In this document: positions 1-5,879 of the stretch, one piece after another
How the letters are laid out: each line of letters starts with the position of its first letter
Position numbering within the stretch: the stretch's first letter is position 1
Origin: Anaerolineales bacterium UBA4826
GTDB lineage: Bacteria; Chloroflexota; Anaerolineae; UBA4142
DNA length: 14,363 bases
Assembly (NCBI GenBank): GCA_002400365.1
Contig: DHFK01000121.1
Coordinates: 1-14,363, forward strand
Direction: 5' to 3'
Notes under the pieces: model-generated
The model's input: the letters and a program-made list of their open reading frames with translations, nothing else
The model's database searches: none
Told to the model about the DNA's origin: nothing
Program-made: the position numbers and the translations under genes

Positions 1-19
1 CAATACGGTTTATTTAAGG
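1..19 (+). repeat. Left terminal inverted repeat of the IS4-family element
   Basis: CAATACGGTTTATTTAAGG matches the reverse complement of 1464-1482 at 17 of 19 positions; the mismatches are at positions 13 and 14. The transposase stop codon (TAA on the minus strand, 10-12) lies inside this repeat, so the repeat supplies the end of the gene. Confidence 0.9.
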
Positions 20-1401
20 ATCACCACAGACTCGACGAATGGCTTGGTGGGTTGAGCCGGGTGACAGTGTTGCGGGCGTTTCAAATGGAACTTCGACATC
101 TTCCGCTTGACCACCCGCGGATTGATCCGATGATCGCGTTCGGGCAAGCGTTGTTTGGCAATGTCACGCAACATCCGTTGATACAGTTCTCGGTGTTGGG
201 AAGAATCCACCCATTGGAATTCCGGGATCGCTTGTTGAATGATGCGTAACGCATTCGTAAAACTCAACCGGTCAGGGTCTTCGCCCACGCTCAAGGCCGC
301 TTCGTGCATCAGAACGCGGATAGCGAAATGCGCCAACAACCAACCGTACAATTCCTGCCGCACCCCGACCGGTTTGTGGCTTCGCAGCGGGCGACCCGGC
401 AGATGTTGGTGGGTGTCCAGTTCGTCAATCGTGATTTCGATCTCCCAGCGTTCGTGGTAGCCCACGATCAGTTCCAGCGCGGGATATTGCTCGGCATCCA
501 ACAACGAAGTGATCAGCCGATGCGTTTCGCCATAGCCGGGTCGCTGGGGGTCATCAAACGTATATTCGATCACCCGCACCAAGATGCCGTCTCGTCGCTG
601 CCGGCGGGCTTGCGGCGACGGGTAGACATACGCCAGGAACGTGCCATCCGCCAGCACGCGCACGGGGGTCAAAATCACATGGGCGGGCACACGTCCCAAG
701 ATATGTGCACCCGTGGCGAGCACCGCACGCAGCAATTCATAGCCGAAAAAGCCGCGATCCCACGTCAGCAACATCCCTTTGTGGACGCTGTGCAGCAAGC
801 GCTGCGCAGCTGCCCGCTCGCTCATATGACAGGCACCGAAGATCGCATCACAAATCACGTGCGTCGCACACTCGATCAGGTAGACCCCTTTGACTTGGGG
901 AAACGCTCCCGCCCCGCGATCACTGCGATGGCGGCCGAACGCCGCGGCGTTGGCCGGCGTATCGGGGACATCTTCATGGGTTCCATCAATGGCCATGACG
1001 CGCAAGCCGAAGAGAAAAGCGCCGCGCGTCGCCGCGGTGGCAATCGGCTGGCAGACCTGGTGAAACAGCGTCTCCAGAGGTTGATCGCCGAGCCGCTCCC
1101 GCGCTTGGGAAATGGCGCTCTTGCCCGCCAAGGGATATTCACCGTCGCCGAAGAGCAAGCGCACGCCTTGGACCATCCGGCGTAGCACTTGCGGTAGGTC
1201 TTCGAGGGGAAAGAGGTTCATCGCGATGACGAGCAAGATGCACACGGCGGCGGGCAATTTGCGGATGCGCTGTTCCGCCACCCCGCAGGTGCGGATGACG
1301 CTCTGAATCTGTTGGAAAGGAACGGCTTGCTCAAGGGCGGCGAGTTTTACCGCATCCGTAAACTTTTCGCCCGGCTCGAACACTCGAAGGCGGACACGCA
1401 T
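10..1401 (-). CDS. IS4-family DDE transposase
   Basis: This 463-residue protein is the transposase expected to cut and move the surrounding element by the DDE mechanism. The catalytic triad is readable: D139 in AIDGTHED, D215 in LTWDRGFFG, and E322 in YHERWEIE. The last fits the family's Y-x2-R-x3-E signature (Y315, R318, E322); the lysine that usually follows six residues later is replaced by D329. An N-terminal helical region of about 120 residues precedes the catalytic core. The start at 1401 is supported by GGGAG (minus strand, about 1409-1413) six or so bases upstream, and by an extended -10-like TGGCATAAT at 1431-1439 with no clear -35. The stop lies in the left inverted repeat. No frameshift or stop interrupts it, so it is probably functional. 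The long open frame on the opposite strand is a shadow. Confidence 0.93.
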   Translation of the reverse strand: MRVRLRVFEPGEKFTDAVKLAALEQAVPFQQIQSVIRTCGVAEQRIRKLPAAVCILLVIAMNLFPLEDLPQVLRRMVQGVRLLFGDGEYPLAGKSAISQARERLGDQPLETLFHQVCQPIATAATRGAFLFGLRVMAIDGTHEDVPDTPANAAAFGRHRSDRGAGAFPQVKGVYLIECATHVICDAIFGACHMSERAAAQRLLHSVHKGMLLTWDRGFFGYELLRAVLATGAHILGRVPAHVILTPVRVLADGTFLAYVYPSPQARRQRRDGILVRVIEYTFDDPQRPGYGETHRLITSLLDAEQYPALELIVGYHERWEIEITIDELDTHQHLPGRPLRSHKPVGVRQELYGWLLAHFAIRVLMHEAALSVGEDPDRLSFTNALRIIQQAIPEFQWVDSSQHRELYQRMLRDIAKQRLPERDHRINPRVVKRKMSKFHLKRPQHCHPAQPTKPFVESVVILK

Positions 1402-1463
1402 GAGGCAACTCCCACGGTAGAAGATGCCCTATTATGCCACAGAGGCGTGCTTTGAGCCACCTG

Positions 1464-1482
1464 CCTTATCTAAACCGTATTG
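1464..1482 (-). repeat. Right terminal inverted repeat of the IS4-family element
   Basis: CCTTATCTAAACCGTATTG is the inverted partner of positions 1-19, with an exact 12-bp outer match. It lies upstream of the transposase start, so this is the promoter-side end of the element. Confidence 0.9.
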
Positions 1483-1503
1483 GTCCTACAGCCTTTCCAT
1501 TTT

Positions 1504-1532
1504 CATCCGAGTCCTGAGCGCGTCGAAGGATG
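1504..1532. repeat. Possible dispersed intergenic repeat fragment
   Basis: CATCC (1504-1508) and GGATG (1528-1532) flank a core containing GTCCTGAGCGCGTCGAAGGA. The core resembles a short palindromic motif I recall from spacers of many bacterial genomes (CTGAGCG...TCGAAGGA). Only one copy is seen here, so repeat status rests on recollection and is weak. It lies just outside the IS right end and upstream of the cupin gene. Confidence 0.3.
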
Positions 1533-1575
1533 GTGAACGCAAGGGCAAGGGGAATTTCATAAGGAAGATGGCTGG

Positions 1576-2064
1576 ATGAACGAATCTGCGCAGACTTGGG
1601 CGGACCTTCCGCCCGCGCTCCGCGTCGCGGCAGGCGAAGACCGGTTCGGCGAGCATCGGGGCCTCGGCATCAGCACCATTACGTTCAAAGTGGCCCCGCC
1701 GGACAGCAGCGGGACCCTCATTCTCGAGAACACGTTTCGACACAAGGGCGGTCCGGCGCGGCACCTGCATCACGACCAAGACGAGTGGTTCTACGCTGTG
1801 GAAGGCGAGTTCATCTTCGAGGTTGGACAAGAAAAGATCAGACTAGCAGCGGGCGATGCTTTGCTTGCGCCGCGCCGGGTGCCTCACGTTTGGGCATACG
1901 TCGGTGATGCCCGTGGCAGGATCCTGATCGCGTTCATGCCTGCCGGCAAGATGGAGGTTTTTTTTCGCCAAGTGACAAAAGGCAACGCGATGCCCCCGCC
2001 GGATCCGGAACTGTGGCGCGCGCACGGCATGGAGTTACTTGGACCACCTTTGTCGGTTCAGTAG
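1576..2064 (+). CDS. Small cupin-domain protein (quercetinase-like fold)
   Basis: This 162-residue protein carries a single conserved cupin barrel. Motif 1 is visible as GPARHLHHDQDEWFYAVEGEF, with H63, H65 and E70 as likely metal ligands, and motif 2 as GDALLAPRRVPHVW, with H104 as the fourth ligand. All four expected metal-binding residues are therefore present, suggesting a metal-dependent enzyme or small-molecule binding protein. The substrate cannot be told from sequence; sugar-phosphate, flavonoid-type and sensing cupins share this pattern. The ATG at 1576 is the first in-frame start after a TGA at 1534-1536, with AAGGAAG (1561-1567) eight bases upstream, so the IS has not removed its N-terminus. 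It converges with the NTPase gene, leaving only 23 bases between the two stops. No promoter was recognised; it might depend on readthrough from the IS end. Confidence 0.85.
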   Translation: MNESAQTWADLPPALRVAAGEDRFGEHRGLGISTITFKVAPPDSSGTLILENTFRHKGGPARHLHHDQDEWFYAVEGEFIFEVGQEKIRLAAGDALLAPRRVPHVWAYVGDARGRILIAFMPAGKMEVFFRQVTKGNAMPPPDPELWRAHGMELLGPPLSVQ

Positions 2065-2087
2065 GGACGTCGCCAAACAGCGCACGC

Positions 2088-2609
2088 TTATGTGTACGCG
2101 CCTTTCCACAAGAACCGCGCCACCGCCAACTTGACCATGTACTCGTACGCGCGTTGACGATTGGATAACCCGCGCGTCAGAACGCCGATCGCGCCCATCT
2201 TCCGCTTGACATCCTCGATTCTTGCGAACGCGTCCATGGCTGCACCCAACTCCTCGCCCGCTTGCACGCGCGCCGCAACCTCAGCCGGCAGCAGCATGTT
2301 CGTCGAGCCGCCGATGCCGACACGCCCGGCGCGATCTACAATTGCGACCCACGCGCACGTCATCATACCGAATTCAGTTTCGATGATGCCGGCTTCCAGC
2401 CCAATGCCCCAGTCCGCGCGCGCCGCCACGCGCGCTGCCCGCGCGCGATTCACTGCGCCGCGCCGCGTCTGCCGATCGCCGCGCGGTTGTCCCGGCACGC
2501 CAGACGGCACGTCGAGCGCGACGATCTGCGCGCGCGGGTAAATCTTGCGCACGACGTTCCGCGCCGCGCGGATTTTCACTGGATTTGTAGAGCCAACTGC
2601 GATTCTCAT
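2088..2609 (-). CDS. yjjX: Inosine/xanthosine triphosphatase, YjjX/DUF84 family
   Basis: This 173-residue protein matches the usual length of YjjX (about 170-180). These enzymes hydrolyse ITP and XTP so that deaminated purines stay out of RNA and DNA. Visible family features are the N-terminal MRIAVGSTNPVK (nucleotide-binding loop, residues 6-12), GIGLEAGI (about 68-75, with the acidic E72), and the GGSTNMLLPAEVA stretch (about 100-112). The open frame continues upstream to 2960, but that part is out-of-frame MATE sequence plus a repeat; the canonical N-terminus MRIAVGST fixes the start at 2609. There is no Shine-Dalgarno sequence: a heptamer-repeat hairpin ends four bases before the ATG. It probably forms a unit with the upstream MATE gene, 77 bases away on the same strand. 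Family assignment is confident; the exact start is fairly so. Confidence 0.88.
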   Translation of the reverse strand: MRIAVGSTNPVKIRAARNVVRKIYPRAQIVALDVPSGVPGQPRGDRQTRRGAVNRARAARVAARADWGIGLEAGIIETEFGMMTCAWVAIVDRAGRVGIGGSTNMLLPAEVAARVQAGEELGAAMDAFARIEDVKRKMGAIGVLTRGLSNRQRAYEYMVKLAVARFLWKGAYT

Positions 2610-2613
2610 TAAC

Positions 2614-2674
2614 GAAGGATGAAGGATGAAGGCAGAAATCCCGAGCGCATCGAGGGATTCATCCTTCATCCTTC
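2614..2674. repeat. Heptamer-repeat hairpin between the MATE and yjjX genes
   Basis: GAAGGATGAAGGATGAA (2614-2630) and its exact 17-base complement TTCATCCTTCATCCTTC (2658-2674) form the arms, each made of a 7-bp unit (GAAGGAT / TTCATCC) repeated a little over twice. The 27-base loop holds a smaller inverted repeat, AATCCC (2637-2642) with GGGATT (2654-2659), which shares two bases with the outer arm. There is no T-run, so it is not a typical intrinsic terminator. It occupies nearly all of the 77-base gap and the region where a yjjX ribosome-binding site would be expected. Confidence 0.85.
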
Positions 2675-2686
2675 TGACTTTAGCCT

Positions 2687-4072
2687 TTACACGCGTAGCG
2701 TCTTCCACCTGCCCGCGCGGAACCGCAGGAACACCAGCGCCGCGCGCGCGATGAAATCGCTGATCCAGCCCAGCCACATGCCGAATAGCCCAAGCCCCAG
2801 GACGATCCCCAGCGCATAGCCCAAGCCCACACGCGCCACCCAGACGCCGACGAAGGTGTACACCAACGTCGCGCGCGTATCGCCGGCGCCGCGCAGCGCC
2901 TGCCCCAGCACCAGCGCGACCGACAGGAATGGCTGCGCGAGCGCGACAAAGATCAGGCACATCTCACCCAGCCGCTGCACTTCGGGGTTATCGCTGTACA
3001 TGCCGACCAGGAACCCGCGCCAAACAAAAAAGCCTACGCCCATCAACACCGTCCAGAGCATCCCACTTTTCAGCGCCTGGATCGCGCTCTGCTCCGCGCG
3101 CGTGGGGTCCTGCGCGCCGAGACTCTGCCCGACGAGGGTGAGCGCGGCAACGCCAAAGGCAAACGCCGGCAGAAACGAAAAAGTCGAGATGTTGAACGCG
3201 ATTTGTTGCGCGGCGATGTCGTTCGTGCCAAGCGAAACCGCGAGCACGCTAAAGACGAGCAGCCCCAACTGCATCACGAGTTGCTCCGCCGCTGCGGGTC
3301 CGCCAATGTTGAGGATCCGTCCAATGGCATCGCGACGCAAGCCCCAGTCGCCGCGCCAGGGTAGTTTCAAGACCGTGCCGCGCCTGAAGAGCACGTAGAG
3401 GATCAGCCCCGCGCCGAGCGCGCGCGCCAGCGTCGTCGCGACCGCAGAGCCAACCGCGCCGAGGCGCGGAAAACCGAAATTGCCAAAGATCAACAAATAA
3501 TCGAGCGCGAGATTGATAACGTTGATGAAACCCGTAATCAGCATCGGCGTGCGCGTATCGCCCGAGCCGCGCAGCGTGCCGCCGCCGACAAACATCACGC
3601 CCAGCACAACCGAAAAAGTCGAAACGACGCGCAAGAATCCGCCGCAAATCGCGGTCACGCTCTCGGTCGCGCCGGTCAGCCCCACGATCGCATCGGAGAA
3701 AAAGAATCCCAGCGCGCCGATGCCTACCGACAGGATCACCGCAAGCGTCAGCGATTGTTTAGCGATGCGCTCGGCTTCGCGCATGTCCTTGGCGCCGACC
3801 GCGCGCGCGACGAGCGCGGTGTTGCCCACCGCCAAGCCCATGAACAGGACTTGGAGCAGAAACATGATTTGGTTTCCCAAGCCGATACCCGCGATCGCAT
3901 CCGGTCCGAGTTGTCCGACGAAGATCAGGTCAACAAAGCCAAGCATCGTCTGCAGTATATTTTCCACGAGCGAGGGCCACGCCAAGTTGAATAGATGGCG
4001 ATTCAGACTGATCGGCGCGCCCTCCGCGCGCGGCTGACGCAGCGCGTGCAATCGTTCCACTACACTACTCAT
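2687..4072 (-). CDS. MATE-family multidrug/cation efflux transporter
   Basis: This 461-residue polytopic membrane protein has the usual length and twelve-helix pattern of MATE exporters (NorM/DinF superfamily), which expel cationic drugs or metabolites by Na+ or H+ antiport. The two-fold internal repeat is readable: the N-half has AWPSLVENILQTMLGFVDLIFVGQLG and, later, GGGTLRGSGDTRTPMLIT, echoed in the C-half by LGQALRGAGDTRATLVYT. A charged, soluble N-terminus of about 25 residues precedes the first helix. The start at 4072 has GGAGGAA on the minus strand about ten bases upstream. A well-formed promoter (TTGACA-17-GATAAT, 4178 to 4150) and a leader hairpin precede it. It is likely co-transcribed with yjjX. 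The substrate cannot be predicted. Confidence 0.94.
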   Translation of the reverse strand: MSSVVERLHALRQPRAEGAPISLNRHLFNLAWPSLVENILQTMLGFVDLIFVGQLGPDAIAGIGLGNQIMFLLQVLFMGLAVGNTALVARAVGAKDMREAERIAKQSLTLAVILSVGIGALGFFFSDAIVGLTGATESVTAICGGFLRVVSTFSVVLGVMFVGGGTLRGSGDTRTPMLITGFINVINLALDYLLIFGNFGFPRLGAVGSAVATTLARALGAGLILYVLFRRGTVLKLPWRGDWGLRRDAIGRILNIGGPAAAEQLVMQLGLLVFSVLAVSLGTNDIAAQQIAFNISTFSFLPAFAFGVAALTLVGQSLGAQDPTRAEQSAIQALKSGMLWTVLMGVGFFVWRGFLVGMYSDNPEVQRLGEMCLIFVALAQPFLSVALVLGQALRGAGDTRATLVYTFVGVWVARVGLGYALGIVLGLGLFGMWLGWISDFIARAALVFLRFRAGRWKTLRV

Positions 4073-4099
4073 CGCAAATCGGTTCCTCCACAGCCGACA

Positions 4100-4122
4100 C
4101 CCGATTTCCCGGCGGAATCGGG
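4100..4122 (-). promoter_or_regulatory. Leader hairpin upstream of the MATE gene
   Basis: Read on the minus strand, CCCGATT and AATCGGG form a 7-bp stem that extends by two more C-G pairs past a bulged A, closing on a short GCCG loop. It lies between the predicted MATE transcription start (near 4143) and its start codon, so it would be in the mRNA leader. There is no T-run after it. It may be a structured leader or protein-binding palindrome; role unknown. Confidence 0.4.
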
Positions 4123-4149
4123 GGGTATCTCGCTCAAAAATGACGACCG

Positions 4150-4178
4150 ATTATCGCGCTTGAGCAAAATACTGTCAA
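4150..4178 (-). promoter_or_regulatory. Sigma70-type promoter for the MATE-yjjX unit
   Basis: On the minus strand, TTGACA (4178-4173, exact consensus) is followed after 17 bases by GATAAT (4155-4150, five of six). It would start transcription near 4143, about 70 bases before the MATE ATG. Its -35 lies 12 bp from the -35 of the divergent pepA promoter. Confidence 0.75.
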
Positions 4179-4190
4179 CCGACCGGACGT

Positions 4191-4219
4191 TTGACGCTCC
4201 GGCGCGCCTGTGCTACAAT
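4191..4219 (+). promoter_or_regulatory. Sigma70-type extended -10 promoter for pepA
   Basis: TTGACG (4191-4196), a 17-base spacer and TACAAT (4214-4219), with TG one base before the -10 (TGCTACAAT), form an extended -10 promoter. The predicted start near 4226 gives a leader of about 36 bases. GGAGGA at 4247-4252 is the ribosome-binding site, nine bases before the ATG. Confidence 0.78.
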
Positions 4220-4261
4220 GCTGTCCGCGGGCTCGGAAATCATTTTGGAGGAAATGGATAG

Positions 4262-5782
4262 ATGGAGTTCAAAATACAGTCCGGCGCAGTGACGACGTGG
4301 CAAGGCGATGGCATCGTCGTCAGCGCGTTCGCCGGTGAAACGGCCTTTAGCGGCGCGACTGCCGCGCTCGACCGCGCCCTGGACGGCGCGCTAAGTCGGT
4401 TGATCACGCAAGATGAAGTCAAAGAGAAACTCGGCAGCACAGCCATCGTGCATACGCTGGGCAAACTTCCCGCCGAACGCGTTTGCGTCGTGTCCATGGG
4501 CAAGCGCGCAGAATTCGCGCTCGACCGCTTGCGCTATGCTGTGGCGAACGGCGCCAAAGCGCTGCGCAAGGCAGGCGCGAAAAATATCGCGACGATTGTC
4601 CTCGGGACTGACGTTGGCGGATTGGACGTGGAAAGCGCGGCGCAGGCAACTACCGAAGGCGTCCTGCTCGGCTTGTGGCGCTTTCGCAAATACCACACCA
4701 TCCCGGACGAAATCGGCACCGTGGATGCGGTGACGCTTCTGGAAAGCGACGCGGCAAGGATGCCTGCCGTCCAAGCCGGCGCGACGCGCGGCAGAATCAT
4801 CGCCGAAGCGACCAACCTCGCGCGCGATATGGCGAACGAGCCGGGCAATGCGATGACGCCGACGCGCATGGCGGAGATTGCCCGGGACATTGCACAGAAA
4901 CACGGGCTTGAATTCTACGTGATTGATCGCGCGCAAGCCAAAGGACTGGGCATGGGCGCGTTCCTCGGCGTCGCGCAGGGATCGGACGAGCCGCCGGCGA
5001 TCATCGTGCTGCGCTACTGGGGCGCGGGCAAAAACGCCGCGCCGGGACTGGGTCTCGTCGGCAAGGCAATTACGTTTGACTCGGGTGGCATCTCGATCAA
5101 ACCCTCGGAAGGCATGCAGGATATGAAAGGCGATATGTCCGGCGGCGCGGCGACGATCGCCGCGCTGCAAGCGATCGCACAATTGAAACCCAGGATCAAT
5201 GTCACCGGCATCGTGCCCGCGACGGAGAATCTGCCCAGCGGCAAGGCGTTCAAGCCCGGCGACATTCTGAAAGCAGCGAACGGCAAGACCATCGAAGTCG
5301 TCAGCACCGACGCGGAGGGTCGCCTCGTCCTCGCCGACGCGTGCGTGTATGCGACCCAAACGCTGAAACTTTCGCCGGTCGTGGACGCGGCGACGCTGAC
5401 CGGCGCGATGGTCATCGCGCTGGGGCATCATCGCACCGGCGTTTTCTCCAATAACCAAGAACTAACCGAATTGCTTTTCAAGATCGGCGAAGAGACCGGC
5501 GAGAAGAACTGGGCGTTGCCGATGGACGAGGAATACCACGAGCAACTCAAGAGCGACTGGGCGGATCTGAGGAATTCCGCGGGGCGTCCCGGCGGCTCGA
5601 TCACCGCGGCGTGGTTCATCCGCAACTTTGTCGGCGAGACGCCCTGGGCGCACCTGGATATTGCCGGCAGCGTGGGCGGCTTGCTCGGCGACGCGAAGGA
5701 AAACGGCTACCAGAACAAATGGGGCAACGGCACGCCGACGCGGACGTTTGTGAATCTCGCGCTGGCGCTTGCGGAAAAGTGA
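4262..5782 (+). CDS. pepA: Leucyl aminopeptidase (cytosol aminopeptidase, M17)
   Basis: This 506-residue enzyme is a two-metal aminopeptidase that removes N-terminal residues, especially leucine, from peptides in the cytoplasm. An N-terminal macro-like domain (about 1-160) precedes the catalytic domain. Active-site residues sit at K268 and D273 (GKAITFDSGG), D291 (MKGDMSGGA), and D350 and E352 (STDAEGRLVLAD), spaced as in E. coli PepA (K270, D275, D293, D352, E354), with R354 also present. The signature usually begins Asn-Thr-Asp-Ala-Glu; here Asn is Ser, outside the metal ligands. Some PepA proteins also bind DNA, but nothing here shows that. It has its own promoter and a strong ribosome-binding site, and a repeat hairpin begins five bases after its stop. 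It may be co-transcribed with the next gene. Confidence 0.96.
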   Translation: MEFKIQSGAVTTWQGDGIVVSAFAGETAFSGATAALDRALDGALSRLITQDEVKEKLGSTAIVHTLGKLPAERVCVVSMGKRAEFALDRLRYAVANGAKALRKAGAKNIATIVLGTDVGGLDVESAAQATTEGVLLGLWRFRKYHTIPDEIGTVDAVTLLESDAARMPAVQAGATRGRIIAEATNLARDMANEPGNAMTPTRMAEIARDIAQKHGLEFYVIDRAQAKGLGMGAFLGVAQGSDEPPAIIVLRYWGAGKNAAPGLGLVGKAITFDSGGISIKPSEGMQDMKGDMSGGAATIAALQAIAQLKPRINVTGIVPATENLPSGKAFKPGDILKAANGKTIEVVSTDAEGRLVLADACVYATQTLKLSPVVDAATLTGAMVIALGHHRTGVFSNNQELTELLFKIGEETGEKNWALPMDEEYHEQLKSDWADLRNSAGRPGGSITAAWFIRNFVGETPWAHLDIAGSVGGLLGDAKENGYQNKWGNGTPTRTFVNLALALAEK

Positions 5783-5787
5783 AGAGA

Positions 5788-5864
5788 GGAAAGATGAGAG
5801 ATGACAGATGAAGGAGGAGATAGGCGGGGCTTCTCTCATCTTTCCGCTTTCATCTGTCATCTCT
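5788..5864. repeat. Heptamer-repeat region with two overlapping hairpins
   Basis: The left side carries 7-base units AGATGAG, AGATGAC, AGATGAA (about 5792-5812). GGAAAGATGAGAG (5788-5800) is exactly complementary to 5833-5845, and AGAGATGACAGATGAA (5797-5812) is exactly complementary to 5849-5864. The two pairings cross and share bases 5797-5800, so they cannot both form fully as simple hairpins. The region fills most of the 97-base gap between pepA and the methyltransferase/MTHFR gene and ends six bases before the latter's GGAG. Confidence 0.83.
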
Positions 5865-5879
5865 TCATTTGGAGTGAAC

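Larger units (their letters stand above)
1..1482 (-). mobile_element. IS4-family insertion sequence, apparently complete
   Basis: The stretch is bounded by matching ends: CAATACGGTTTA at 1-12 and its exact reverse complement at 1471-1482, with a further TAAGG/CCTTA match inside, giving 17 of 19 matching positions. Between them is one intact transposase gene on the minus strand, which fits the one-gene plan and roughly 1.5 kb size of IS4-family elements. The left end lies at the first base of the window, so the target-site duplication cannot be checked and the true tip could be a base or more further out. The element lies 93 bases upstream of the cupin start and does not visibly break a gene on its right side. 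Intact ends and an intact reading frame suggest a recent or still active insertion, which is an inference. Confidence 0.88.

Noticed and set aside
304..1185. Long plus-strand open frame of 293 codons opposite the transposase
   Set aside because: It is antisense to a clear DDE transposase with all catalytic motifs, and its product has no recognisable domain; GC-rich codon use leaves such frames open by chance.
2610..2960. N-terminal extension of the yjjX frame
   Set aside because: It runs through the repeat and then out of frame across the MATE C-terminus; family members begin at MRIAVGST.
4391..5458. Minus-strand open frame of 355 codons opposite pepA
   Set aside because: It overlaps the conserved M17 catalytic domain in antisense, and the product is Arg/His-rich and domain-free.
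5783..5879. SAM (S-box) riboswitch before the methionine-pathway gene
   Set aside because: The gap is only 97 bases and is filled by heptamer repeats; no S-box conserved core was seen.
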